Shown here: one piece after another, positions 53,341 through 61,814 of the stretch
Layout of the letters: every line of letters begins with the position of its first letter
Position numbering within the stretch: the stretch's first letter is position 1
Origin: Rhizobium sp. RU36D
GTDB lineage: Bacteria > Pseudomonadota > Alphaproteobacteria > Rhizobiales > Rhizobiaceae
Direction: 5' to 3'
DNA length: 64,000 nt
NCBI RefSeq assembly: GCF_900176345.1
Contig: NZ_FWXU01000005.1
Coordinates: 245,387 to 309,386, forward strand
Made by a program: the position numbers and the translations under genes
Notes under the pieces: model-generated
What the model was told of the DNA's origin: nothing
Seen by the model: the letters and a program-made list of their open reading frames with translations, nothing else
Database searches by the model: none

Positions 53341-53354
53341 AGCGCTCGCCGCGC
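53341..53354. repeat. 14-bp direct repeat flanking the palindromic element (distal copy)
   Basis: AGCGCTCGCCGCGC at 53341-53354 is identical to 53416-53429, which encodes the last codons of the permease. The two copies bracket the palindromic element and look like a target-site duplication. Confidence 0.6.
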
Positions 53355-53415
53355 AGTTTCTTGTTGTCGCATGTCCGGACGGAAAACCGGTATCCGCTTT
53401 TCCTGGACATGCTCT
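53355..53415 (-). repeat. Rhizobial palindromic intergenic element, copy 2
   Basis: Outer arms GCATGTCC (53369-53376) and GGACATGC (53405-53412) with an inner GGAAAA.../...TTTTCC pairing. On the minus strand it begins TAGAGCATGTCC, the same start as the copy after nnrR. It supplies the stop codon of the permease gene at 53414. Confidence 0.75.
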
Positions 53416-54358
53416 AGCGCTCGCCGCGCCTGTAGGGTTGCATCAGAGCCTGCGGCACGCGGGCGCGACGCGCCATCACGGCCAGTGCCGCGATCGACAG
53501 GATGTAGGGTATCATCAGGAAGAGCTGATAGGGAACGACGCCGCTCAGAACAGTCTGGAGCCGGAGCTGGAAGCCGTCGAAGAAGGCAAACAGCAGGGCG
53601 CCGAGCAGCGCCCGGCCAGGACGCCAGGAGGCGAAGACCACGAGCGCGATACAGATCCAGCCGCGCCCCTGGACCATCGTCGGAAAGAAGCTGTTGAAGG
53701 CCGAGAGTGTCAGGAAGGCGCCCGCCATGCCCATCAGCGCGCTGCCGGCGATCACGGCACCGTATCGGATGATCATCGGGTTGATGCCCTGCGCTTCCGC
53801 CGCATGGGGGTTTTCTCCGGTCACCCTGATAGCGAGACCGAGCGGCGAGCGGAAGATGATGTAACCCAGCAGGACGGCCATGATGATGGCGAGATAGGTC
53901 GGTGGCGTCTGGGTGAAGAAGGCTGGCCCGATGAATGGCAGATCGCTGAGCCCTGGGATATCGATCGGCGCGAAGGGCTCGATCGTCGGCGGCGTGCCCG
54001 CCACCGGCACCAGCAGCCGGAACACATAATAGCTGAAGCTTGAGGCAAACAGCGTGACACCCAGCCCCGAGACGTGCTGCGACAGGCCGAGCGTGACCGT
54101 GAGGCCTGCATGCAGTAGGCCGAAGACGCCGCCCGAAATGGCGGCAATCAACAGGCCGGTCCACAGGTCGGCGCCATTATAGACGCTGAGCCAGCCGATC
54201 ATCGCGCCGAAAGTCATGATGCCTTCGATGCCGAGATTGAGCACGCCAGAGCGCTCGCAGAGCAGCGCACCGAGCGTACCGAGGATCAGCGGTGTGGCAA
54301 TGCGCAGCACCGCGGCCCACAGGCCGGCTGACGCGAGAATGTCGAACACGGCACTCAT
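53414..54358 (-). CDS. ABC transporter permease (nucleoside/BMP type)
   Basis: A 314-residue polytopic permease of the branched-chain/nucleoside (YufQ/NupQ-like) class. It has the TLGALLCERSGVLNLGIEG motif typical of such permeases and about eight to nine hydrophobic segments. The start overlaps the stop of the other permease by 4 bases. The C-terminus RRGER and stop codon coincide with the repeat insertion. It forms a heterodimer with the 349-residue permease. Confidence 0.92.
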   Translation of the reverse strand: MSAVFDILASAGLWAAVLRIATPLILGTLGALLCERSGVLNLGIEGIMTFGAMIGWLSVYNGADLWTGLLIAAISGGVFGLLHAGLTVTLGLSQHVSGLGVTLFASSFSYYVFRLLVPVAGTPPTIEPFAPIDIPGLSDLPFIGPAFFTQTPPTYLAIIMAVLLGYIIFRSPLGLAIRVTGENPHAAEAQGINPMIIRYGAVIAGSALMGMAGAFLTLSAFNSFFPTMVQGRGWICIALVVFASWRPGRALLGALLFAFFDGFQLRLQTVLSGVVPYQLFLMIPYILSIAALAVMARRARVPQALMQPYRRGER

Positions 54359-55404
54359 CGGCGGATCCTGTATTGCGTGAAGAACAGGGCAATCAGCGTG
54401 CTGAGCAGCGACAGCGCCACGGTGACATCGGCGATGTAGGTGGGGATGCCCATGCTGCGGCTCATGCCATCGGCACCGACGAACATGGTGGCGGTAAACA
54501 GCGCCGCCAGCACGACGCCGAGCGGGTGGAGATTGGCCAGCATGGCGACGACGATGCCGGAATAGCCATAGCCCGGCGACAAGGTCGTCGTGACATAGCC
54601 CTGCACGCCCATGACCTCGACGGCGCCTGCAAGTCCGGCCAGTCCGCCCGAGATGCAGGCGACCTTGACCAAGGTGGCACCCAGCGGCACGCCGGCGAAT
54701 GTGGCACCCGCCGGGTTGAGGCCGGCCGCGCGAGACTGCATGCCGAACACGGTGCGCGACTGCACCCAATGCAGAATGATGGCCAGCACGATGGCGATGA
54801 CGATGCCGATATGCAGGCGCGACCGGGCAAGCAGCTTCGGCAGCATGGCATCGTCGGCCACGGACTGGGATTGCGGCCAGCCGAAGGCCATGGGGTCCTT
54901 CAGCACGGTGTCGATCAACATCGACACGAACAGCACCGCCACGAAGTTCAGGAGCAGGGTTGTCACGACTTCATCGACCGAGAAGCGCAGCCGCAGCCAA
55001 AGCGGGATCAGCAGAAGGACCATGCCGGCGACCGCGCCGATGACCAGCAGCAGCGGTATTTGCACCGCCGAGGGCAAACCGCCGAGCATCTGCGAACTGG
55101 CGGCGGCAACGGCGATGGCACCGAGATAGAACTGGCCTTCGGCGCCGATATTCCACAGCCGGGCGCGGAAGGCGACGGCAGCGGCAAGCCCGGTCAGCAT
55201 CAATGGCGCGGCGCGCGTCAGGGTTTCCGTGGCCGATAGGCGCGAGCCGAAGGCGCCGACGAGGATGCGCCAATAGGCTTCTAACACCGGCGCGCCGGCC
55301 ATGGCGATCAGCACGCCGGAGATGGCCAGCGCCGCCACGACGGCCAGAAGCGGCGTTGCGACCACCAGGGCCAGCGGGCGATGCTCGCGTCGTTCAAAGC
55401 GCAT
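54355..55404 (-). CDS. ABC transporter permease (nucleoside/BMP type)
   Basis: A 349-residue permease of the YufP/NupP-like class. The motif TLTRAAPLMLTGLAAAVAFRARLWNIGAEGQFYLGA is in order, with hydrophobic segments throughout and the coupling GLNPAGATFAGV region. It overlaps the ATPase stop by about 11 bases and the second permease by 4 bases, so all are translationally coupled. Confidence 0.92.
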   Translation of the reverse strand: MRFERREHRPLALVVATPLLAVVAALAISGVLIAMAGAPVLEAYWRILVGAFGSRLSATETLTRAAPLMLTGLAAAVAFRARLWNIGAEGQFYLGAIAVAAASSQMLGGLPSAVQIPLLLVIGAVAGMVLLLIPLWLRLRFSVDEVVTTLLLNFVAVLFVSMLIDTVLKDPMAFGWPQSQSVADDAMLPKLLARSRLHIGIVIAIVLAIILHWVQSRTVFGMQSRAAGLNPAGATFAGVPLGATLVKVACISGGLAGLAGAVEVMGVQGYVTTTLSPGYGYSGIVVAMLANLHPLGVVLAALFTATMFVGADGMSRSMGIPTYIADVTVALSLLSTLIALFFTQYRIRR

Positions 55405-56920
55405 GCGCCACCTCGCTGCCCTGGCCCCAGTCGCCGGCCATCATCAGGCCAAGTTGTCTTGCATCCGCCTGGTCCGCCGAAACCGGAGGCGAAAGCCTGC
55501 CATTGACGATGGCCTGGATGCGGTCAGCCAATTGCATGACCTCGTCAAGGTCCTCGGAGATCAGCAGAACCGCCGTGCCCTGCCGGCGCGCTTCAAGAAT
55601 GCGCTCATGCACGGCGGCCACCGCGCCCTCGTCCAGCCCCCGCGCCGGCTGGGCAGCCAGAAGGATGCGCGGATGTTCGATCAGGTTGCGCCCCAGGATC
55701 AGCTTCTGCATATTGCCACCGGAAAGCAGGCGAATGCGGGACGTGGGCTCCCCGCCGCGCACGTCGAAGCCGTCGATAATCTGCCGGGCAAGGCGCAAGC
55801 CGGCGGCACGATCGATCAAGCCATGGCGGGAAAACTGCGGCAGGCGCTCCAGAATGGCGTTTTCCCAGATCGCCATTTCGCCGATCACGCCTTCCTTGTT
55901 GCGATCCTCGGGGATGCGACCGATGCCGGCCTTGACCACGGTCGCGACATCGAGATCGCCGACCGGGCTGCCGAAGAGCAGCAGATCGCCGGCCGTTCGC
56001 TTCGCCGTGCCGGAGAGCAGTTGCGCCAGGGTCGACTGACCGTTTCCGGACACGCCGATGATGCCGAGCACTTCGCCGGCCCTCAGGCGAAAATCGATCT
56101 GTTTCAGCCGGTCCACCCCGCCGGACCGTACGGTGACGCCGGCCGCTTCCAGCACGATGTCGCCCGGCGTCGACGCTTCCCGCACCGGCCTTGCCACCCG
56201 ACGGCCAACCATCAGTTCGGCAAGCTCGGCCTTGTTCGTTTCGCTCTTCAAGCGTTCGGCCACTTTCTTGCCGCCTCGAAGCACGACGATGCGGTCGGCC
56301 GCGGCCATGACCTCGTCCAGCTTGTGGGAAATGAAAATCAGCGACAGCCCTTCCCGCGCCATGTCCTTCAGCGTCGAAAACAGTTTCTCGGCCTCCAGGT
56401 TGGTCAGGACGGCGGTGGGCTCATCCAGCACCAGTATCCGGGCCTCGTTGTAGAGGGCTTTCAGGATTTCCACCCGTTGCCATTCGCCCACGGACAGGTC
56501 AGCGAGGCGCGCATCTGGGTCCACCGTCAAGCCGAAGCGATCGGAGATATCCTTGAGCTTGCGGCGGGCCTTGTCTGTCCCGGAGCGAAGCTGCCACAGG
56601 CTTTCCGTGCCGGTCATGACATTTTCCAGCACCGTCAGGTTTGGCGCCAGCGAGAAATGCTGATGCACCATGCCGATGCCGGCGCGGATGGCCGCTCGGG
56701 GTTTTCCGGGCGGCAATTCCTGACCGTCGATCAGCACACGGCCCGAATCCGGGACATAATGGCCGAACAGGATGCTCATCAGGGTCGTCTTTCCGGCCCC
56801 GTTTTCCCCAAGCATCGCGACAACCTCGCCCTTGGCGAGGGTCATGGAGATCTGGTCATTGGCGAGGTTGCTGCCGAAACGCTTGCTGACGCCGGAAATT
56901 TCAAGAACTGGTGCGGTCAT
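55394..56920 (-). CDS. Double-domain ABC transporter ATP-binding protein (BMP type)
   Basis: A 508-residue ATPase with two fused nucleotide-binding domains. The first has Walker A GENGAGKTT, signature LSVGEWQR and Walker B ILVLDEPTAVL. The second has a degenerate Walker A-like GVSGNGQST and signature LLSGGNMQK, as usual in this sugar/nucleoside class. The ATG at 56920 overlaps the amidase stop by 4 bases. Confidence 0.94.
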   Translation of the reverse strand: MTAPVLEISGVSKRFGSNLANDQISMTLAKGEVVAMLGENGAGKTTLMSILFGHYVPDSGRVLIDGQELPPGKPRAAIRAGIGMVHQHFSLAPNLTVLENVMTGTESLWQLRSGTDKARRKLKDISDRFGLTVDPDARLADLSVGEWQRVEILKALYNEARILVLDEPTAVLTNLEAEKLFSTLKDMAREGLSLIFISHKLDEVMAAADRIVVLRGGKKVAERLKSETNKAELAELMVGRRVARPVREASTPGDIVLEAAGVTVRSGGVDRLKQIDFRLRAGEVLGIIGVSGNGQSTLAQLLSGTAKRTAGDLLLFGSPVGDLDVATVVKAGIGRIPEDRNKEGVIGEMAIWENAILERLPQFSRHGLIDRAAGLRLARQIIDGFDVRGGEPTSRIRLLSGGNMQKLILGRNLIEHPRILLAAQPARGLDEGAVAAVHERILEARRQGTAVLLISEDLDEVMQLADRIQAIVNGRLSPPVSADQADARQLGLMMAGDWGQGSEVAHAL

Positions 56921-58320
56921 GTGGAGAGCCCCGCCACGGGAAAGCGATGGTGCCAACGGTCCTCTTTTTCCAGCCGGCTTGCAAGCGACAGCAGCAAGAG
57001 GTCATCGCCCATCGGCGCCATGATCTGCACCGGCAGCGGCAGGCCGCGTGCGTCTGCGCCAAAGGGCAAGGTTATGGCCGGAAAACCGGTGATGTTCGCG
57101 AGCGATGCCAGCGGCGCAAAGGCGGCCATCCGGGCAATCTGCAAATCGGTGTCGTCATGATCGAATGGAAAGGAGCCGAGCGGCAAGGGCGGACCGGAGA
57201 GCATCGGTGTCACCAGGCAATCGACGTCCTGGAAAATCTCCCATATCGCACGGCCGGCGTGAACTCCGGCATCCAGCGTTGCCCAGAGCGATTGGGCACT
57301 CATGGCCTTGCCGCGGCGGATGAAGGCCTGGGTGAGGGGTTCCGCCCTGTCGGCGTCAAGATTTGCGTCGTCAACAAAGTTTGCCAGGTTGACCGCGATG
57401 ATATCGGCCAAGGCGCGACCGCTGGCGGCGACGCTTTTTTCCAGGCGGCCCCAAGAGATCGGCAGGATCGCGTGCCCCTCGGTTTCAAGTGCTTTCGCGG
57501 CGGCCTCGACGGCGGCGAAGCGCTCGGAATCAATATCAAAATCCCCGCAATCACTGACAAGCCCGATGCGGAGTGTACCTGCCTTGGCTGTCGTCATCAG
57601 CGGGTCGGCGAACGGGCCCTGCGCGTGACCAGCTGCGGCGTGGAACACCGTCGCCAGATCGCGCGCCGACCGGCAGATCGCTAGTTCGCTGGCTATCCCA
57701 CCGAGGTGGTTGCCAAAGCCCGGGCCGGCGGGCATCACGCCGCGCGTTGCCTTCAGGCCGACAAGTCCGCAGCAGGCGGCGGGAACACGAATGGAGCCCC
57801 CTGCATCGGTGGCATGGGCGATGGCGACGATACCGGCCGCGACGGCTGCGGCGGCACCCCCGGAGGACCCGCCAGGTGTCAGTTCTGGGTCAAGCGGATT
57901 GCGACAGATGGGGCCCGCCGCCGGTTCGCTCGACAGCGACAAGCCCATCTCCGGAACGGTCGTCAATCCGAAGAAGCATAGGCCGGTTGATCGCAGTCGT
58001 GCCGCGAGATCGGAATCGGACTGCGCGTTCAGGCGATCCAGCATACCGGAGCCGGCCGCAACCGGCAGGCCTGAAAATGGACCTCCGAGATCCTTGGCAA
58101 GGCTCGGCACGCCGGCGAAAGGCATGGTGTTGGTGTCTGACGCAGCCAGGCGTTCATCCATGCCGCGCGCGGCCTTCAGACCCAGGTCAGGATCGAGATG
58201 CGCGATGGCACCGAGACCGGCATGGCGCTCCGCCTGATCGAGCGATGCCTGCACCGCCTCCACGGCACTGAGGCGACCGTTTCTGATCGCCTCAGCCAAC
58301 GACGTTGCGTCGTGTTGCAT
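56917..58320 (-). CDS. Amidase (amidase signature family)
   Basis: A 467-residue amidase-signature enzyme with the Ser-cisSer-Lys triad: Lys76 (SLAKDLGGP), the GGSSGG loop at 150-155, and the nucleophile Ser176 (DAGGSIRVPA). It hydrolyses a carbon-nitrogen bond of an amide; the substrate is unknown. It lies between the binding protein (11 bases upstream) and the ATPase, so it is expressed with the transporter and probably acts on its cargo. No signal peptide is visible. Confidence 0.93.
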   Translation of the reverse strand: MQHDATSLAEAIRNGRLSAVEAVQASLDQAERHAGLGAIAHLDPDLGLKAARGMDERLAASDTNTMPFAGVPSLAKDLGGPFSGLPVAAGSGMLDRLNAQSDSDLAARLRSTGLCFFGLTTVPEMGLSLSSEPAAGPICRNPLDPELTPGGSSGGAAAAVAAGIVAIAHATDAGGSIRVPAACCGLVGLKATRGVMPAGPGFGNHLGGIASELAICRSARDLATVFHAAAGHAQGPFADPLMTTAKAGTLRIGLVSDCGDFDIDSERFAAVEAAAKALETEGHAILPISWGRLEKSVAASGRALADIIAVNLANFVDDANLDADRAEPLTQAFIRRGKAMSAQSLWATLDAGVHAGRAIWEIFQDVDCLVTPMLSGPPLPLGSFPFDHDDTDLQIARMAAFAPLASLANITGFPAITLPFGADARGLPLPVQIMAPMGDDLLLLSLASRLEKEDRWHHRFPVAGLST

Positions 58321-58331
58321 CGTCGCGCCGG

Positions 58332-59315
58332 TTACTTCGGCTCGTCCATGATCTTTGGAACCTCGAAGGTGCCGGCCTTGATTTCAGCGCGCTTGGCCTC
58401 CATCGCGGCTTCCGCATCGGCCGGGGCTACACCCTTGACGAAGACGATGTCGCTGCCGCCTTCTTTCATCAGGCCGTAAGCCGTGTAGTCGCGGCCCGTG
58501 GGCTTGCCGGCTGCCACATCCGCCAGGGCGGCATTCAGGATCGGGCGGAAATTCCACAAGGCATTGGCGAAAACGGTTTCCGGGTAGCGCGGCGTATAGT
58601 CGATCAGCGAGCCCACGGACTTGATGCCGCGCTCCTTGGCGGCGTCGGCGGTGCCGATGCGCTCACCAAACAGAATGTCGGCGCCTGCGTCGATCTGGGC
58701 AAGGCCAGCCTCGCGCGCCTTCGGCGGATCGAAGAATGTGCCGATAAAGGTGACCAGATGCTTGGCGTCGGGATTGACCGCCTTCACGCCCTGGGCAAAG
58801 GCGTTGATCAGCATGTTGACCTCCGGGATCGGCATCGCGCCGACGGAGCCCACGACATTGGACTTGGTCATCTTGCCCGCGAGCATACCGGCGAGGTAAG
58901 CGCCGTCGAAATTCCACGTGCCGAACACGCCGAAATTGTCGCCGGCTTCCTTGCCGCTGGAGCCCATGACAAAGGCTGTTTCCGGATAGTCGGCGGCAAC
59001 CTCGCGCGCCTGCTTTTCAACCGGAAAAGTCTCGCCGATGATCAGCTTGGCGCCCTGCTCGGCATATTCCCGCATGGCGCGGGGGTAGTCCGTGCCCGAC
59101 ACGCCTTCGGAGAAGACATATTCGATGGCGCCTTCAGCGGCAGCTTCCTGCAGCGCCTTGTGCAGCACCGAGTTCCAGGCATTCTCCACGGGGGAGCCGT
59201 GAATGCCGGCAACCTTGATCGCGGCTGCGCGGGCGAAGGGGGCAAAGGCTGCTGCCCCGAGAGCAAGGCCGGACGCGAGAACGGTGCGCCGGTTCATCAT
59301 GAATTTGGCAGTCAT
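58332..59315 (-). CDS. BMP family ABC transporter substrate-binding protein
   Basis: A 327-residue BMP/PnrA-like binding protein with a Tat-type leader (MNRRTVLASGLALGAAAFAPFARAA). The BMP features IKVAGIHGSP, YVFSEGVSGTDYPRAMREYAEQG and NFGVFGTWNFDGAYLAGMLAG are present. The family binds nucleosides and related compounds. It is the first gene of the minus-strand unit; AAGGGGAA precedes its ATG. ACCA-AC-TGGT lies about 20 bases upstream. Confidence 0.92.
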   Translation of the reverse strand: MTAKFMMNRRTVLASGLALGAAAFAPFARAAAIKVAGIHGSPVENAWNSVLHKALQEAAAEGAIEYVFSEGVSGTDYPRAMREYAEQGAKLIIGETFPVEKQAREVAADYPETAFVMGSSGKEAGDNFGVFGTWNFDGAYLAGMLAGKMTKSNVVGSVGAMPIPEVNMLINAFAQGVKAVNPDAKHLVTFIGTFFDPPKAREAGLAQIDAGADILFGERIGTADAAKERGIKSVGSLIDYTPRYPETVFANALWNFRPILNAALADVAAGKPTGRDYTAYGLMKEGGSDIVFVKGVAPADAEAAMEAKRAEIKAGTFEVPKIMDEPK

Positions 59316-59345
59316 TATCGAGTTCCCCTTTTTTTACCAACTGGT

Positions 59346-59706
59346 TCAGATTGTTATTGGGTGCTCAAAAATGTGTCAAGCGGCGCCTCTGGCCAATAAA
59401 TCGGCAGCGAGCGACCTAAAGCGGTGGAAAACCATGCTTCTATTGCGCTGGACCCTCGCTGAGGCAGAAGAAATTTCCGCTTACGATCCTATCACGGAAA
59501 ATTTGTTCGCAGCAAATCTTGAATAGCGCGCCATCGCAGATTACCTACCGCTTTGCCGAAAATGTTGCCCGGTTGGTACTCCGGGCGCTGTCTCCACGAC
59601 AGTCGAAGTCTTCAGGACTCCAGGTGCTGTTTCAACCACCCGGTTGGATGGATGGCGCTTGGGATTTTGATGGCTGCGCTGCTTTCCGGCCGAGACACAA
59701 GGGAAG
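59346..59706. other. Intergenic region between BMP operon and TetR-C-like ORF
   Basis: About 360 bases without a convincing gene. It should contain the BMP operon promoter (minus strand). An imperfect dyad AAATTTCCG...CGGAAAATTT lies near 59471-59504. The 59560-59700 section has short open frames but no recognisable domain. Confidence 0.45.
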
Positions 59707-60231
59707 TTGACGATGAGTTTTGGTCAGGCCTGCATCTGGCACCTAAGTCCCCCCAGGGACGATGAAGAGCGGAGCGAGCCACAGCCAGCGTCACCCTCAT
59801 TGGTGGCATCTCCTCAAGTCGGAAAAGACAGGGGCGGGATCGGCCCCGTTGCGGAAGACAACACGTTTTCCGAGCGACTTGATCTTCTGTCGCAGGAACT
59901 GGAACGGCGGATGTCGGCCGACAAGATCATCTCCGGTCGCTTCGCCAGGGCCTATGTTGATCTCATCCTGTCGGAGCGTCACGGCGGCGGCTTGGGTATC
60001 GCCCAGGCGCAGTCCTTCACGATGATGCGGGAACCACGATTATACGCGCTCTGGTCGGACTGGCTGATGCAGTGCCTGGCCCGGCATCTTGAGACCCGGC
60101 ACGAGCCCCAGTTGAGCATGATCCATCACGCCGCCGTTGGCCTTTGGCTGGCGGTGTTCATGGCGGATGCGGCAAGTGTCACCAACGAGGTGGAGTTGCG
60201 ACACCGCATGCTGCGTCTGCTGCCTTGGTGA
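59707..60231 (+). CDS. Unrecognised protein resembling a TetR C-terminal domain
   Basis: A 174-residue frame. The first ~50 residues are low-complexity and polar. The rest (ERLDLLSQELERRM...RAYVDLILSERHGGG...MMREPRLYALWSDWL) resembles the helical C-terminal domain of TetR regulators, but no helix-turn-helix is present. It could be a truncated regulator, a remnant whose N-terminus was lost, or a separate helical protein. The true start is uncertain, and ATG 59707 or 59713 have no strong ribosome-binding site. Confidence 0.5.
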   Translation: MTMSFGQACIWHLSPPRDDEERSEPQPASPSLVASPQVGKDRGGIGPVAEDNTFSERLDLLSQELERRMSADKIISGRFARAYVDLILSERHGGGLGIAQAQSFTMMREPRLYALWSDWLMQCLARHLETRHEPQLSMIHHAAVGLWLAVFMADAASVTNEVELRHRMLRLLPW

Positions 60232-60345
60232 TCCAGGCAACGTTCTCGCTTGTAGCCTGAATTCTCTCCCGCAATCTGTCTGCCGAGGCCATTCCTCGGC
60301 ATTTTCTCACTCGAAAACCGGAATGGCACTCTCGGTTGTTTACAG

Positions 60346-60367
60346 ATCCCCTCCAGGAGGATAGGAT
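60346..60367. promoter_or_regulatory. Inverted repeat covering the ribosome-binding site of the metal sensor
   Basis: CCTCC (60350-60354) and GGAGG (60356-60360) flank a single A, and ATCC/GGAT extend the dyad outward. The GGAGG is also the likely Shine-Dalgarno. It may be the sensor operator, or could affect translation. Confidence 0.4.
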
Positions 60368-60374
60368 ATTGCCT

Positions 60375-60650
60375 ATGGAACCACATCGACACGAAACGCA
60401 TCCTGATATCGTCAAGCGGCTGAAACGCGCCGAAGGCCACCTCAAGAGCGTGATCTCCATGATCGAAGAGGGCCGCCCCTGCCTTGACATCGCACAACAA
60501 CTTCATGCGGTAGAGAAGGCGATCACCAATGCCAAACGGACACTGATCCAGGATCATCTGGATCACTGTCTTGAGCATACGGTTGGCGCGCTCGCGCTGG
60601 ATCAGCGCCAGCAGATCGACGAGTTCAAGACGATCGCTAGATATCTCTGA
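60375..60650 (+). CDS. CsoR/RcnR-family metal-sensing repressor
   Basis: A 91-residue all-helical DUF156 repressor. From ATG 60375 the ligand set is Cys36, His61 and Cys65, the C-H-C pattern seen in CsoR and nickel sensor InrS, with extra N-terminal His residues (His4, His6, His9). It precedes an RcnA-type exporter by 10 bases, so nickel or cobalt is the probable signal. A TTG at 60369, better spaced from GGAGG, is an alternative start adding two residues. Confidence 0.9.
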   Translation: MEPHRHETHPDIVKRLKRAEGHLKSVISMIEEGRPCLDIAQQLHAVEKAITNAKRTLIQDHLDHCLEHTVGALALDQRQQIDEFKTIARYL

Positions 60651-60660
60651 GGATTTCGCC

Positions 60661-61794
60661 ATGCCAGAATTTGCCGAGTTGATCCGCCAGGGCTCGGCGC
60701 ATGCCTGGCTCTTCATACCGAGTGCCATCCTGCTGGGCGCCTTGCACGGGCTGGAACCCGGCCACTCGAAGACCCTGATGGCCGCTTTCATTGTCGCGAT
60801 CAGAGGTACTGTGGGGCAGGCCTTTCTCCTGGGCCTGGCGGCGACCCTGTCCCACACGGCCGTTGTCTGGGGCATCGCCTTTGTCGGAATGCATCTGTGG
60901 CGCGGCATGGATACGGCGACGCTGGAGCCATATTTCCAGTTGCTGTCCGCCGTCATCATCATCGCCATGGCCTGCTGGATGCTGTGGCAAACACGGCGTG
61001 ACCAGCAGCGTGCCATGGCTGCGGATGGTGATGACCACCACCACCATCATGATCACGGTAACCGCCGCATTGTTGATACCGGCCACGGCGTGGTGTCGGT
61101 AGAAATCTGGGAGCATGAGGGCGCGGCACCGGTCTGGCGATTGCGCCAGGAGCGCGGCCATCACTGGCAGGCCAGTGAGGTCACCATCACGACGGAGCGG
61201 CCAGACGGCTCGACCGAACGCTTTGTGTTTGCGGATCGTGGCGCATATCTGGAGTCGACCACGGCGATTCCGGAACCGCACGCCTTCATGGCCCGCCTAA
61301 GCCTTGGCCATGGCGGTCATAGCCATGACTACGACCTTTCCTATGTGGAAGGTCACGGCCACGATCACCTGCATGAGCATCAACATGGACTTGAGGTGGC
61401 CACCGACGGCTATCAGGATGCGCACGAAATGGCGCATGCCAACGACATCAGGCGTCGGTTTTCGGATGGCAATGTCACGAACTGGCAGATTGCGCTATTC
61501 GGCCTGACCGGTGGCCTCATCCCCTGCCCGGCTGCGATCACCGTGTTGCTGCTGTGCCTGCAGTTGAAGGAGATCACGCTCGGTTTCACGCTTGTCCTGT
61601 GCTTCTCGATCGGTCTCGCCATCACCTTGGTCACGGTCGGCACGCTTGCCGCGCTCAGCGTGCGGCACGCGCGTTCCCGCTGGACATGGTTCAACGGGCT
61701 TGCCCGCCGGGCGCCCAATGTTTCCGGCCTGCTGATCATCGTGGTCGGGATCTATATCGGCATCCACGGATGGACGGCTTTGGCTTCCGTCTGA
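60661..61794 (+). CDS. rcnA: Nickel/cobalt efflux protein RcnA (NicO family)
   Basis: A 377-residue inner-membrane exporter. The NicO motif LLGALHGLEPGHSKTLM and the second HTAVVWGIAF segment lie in the N-terminal half, and LTGGLIPCPAAITVLLLC in the C-terminal half, with about six membrane segments. A central ~170-residue soluble loop carries His runs (DDHHHHHDHG and HGHDHLHEHQHG) that could bind Ni or Co. It is co-transcribed with the sensor repressor. Confidence 0.93.
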   Translation: MPEFAELIRQGSAHAWLFIPSAILLGALHGLEPGHSKTLMAAFIVAIRGTVGQAFLLGLAATLSHTAVVWGIAFVGMHLWRGMDTATLEPYFQLLSAVIIIAMACWMLWQTRRDQQRAMAADGDDHHHHHDHGNRRIVDTGHGVVSVEIWEHEGAAPVWRLRQERGHHWQASEVTITTERPDGSTERFVFADRGAYLESTTAIPEPHAFMARLSLGHGGHSHDYDLSYVEGHGHDHLHEHQHGLEVATDGYQDAHEMAHANDIRRRFSDGNVTNWQIALFGLTGGLIPCPAAITVLLLCLQLKEITLGFTLVLCFSIGLAITLVTVGTLAALSVRHARSRWTWFNGLARRAPNVSGLLIIVVGIYIGIHGWTALASV

Positions 61795-61814
61795 CACGTC
61801 AGTTTGGCAAGACT

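Noticed and set aside
55301..57160. 619-residue plus-strand frame opposite the double ATPase
   Set aside because: The ATPase on the minus strand has both nucleotide-binding domains intact, so this frame is an antisense artefact.
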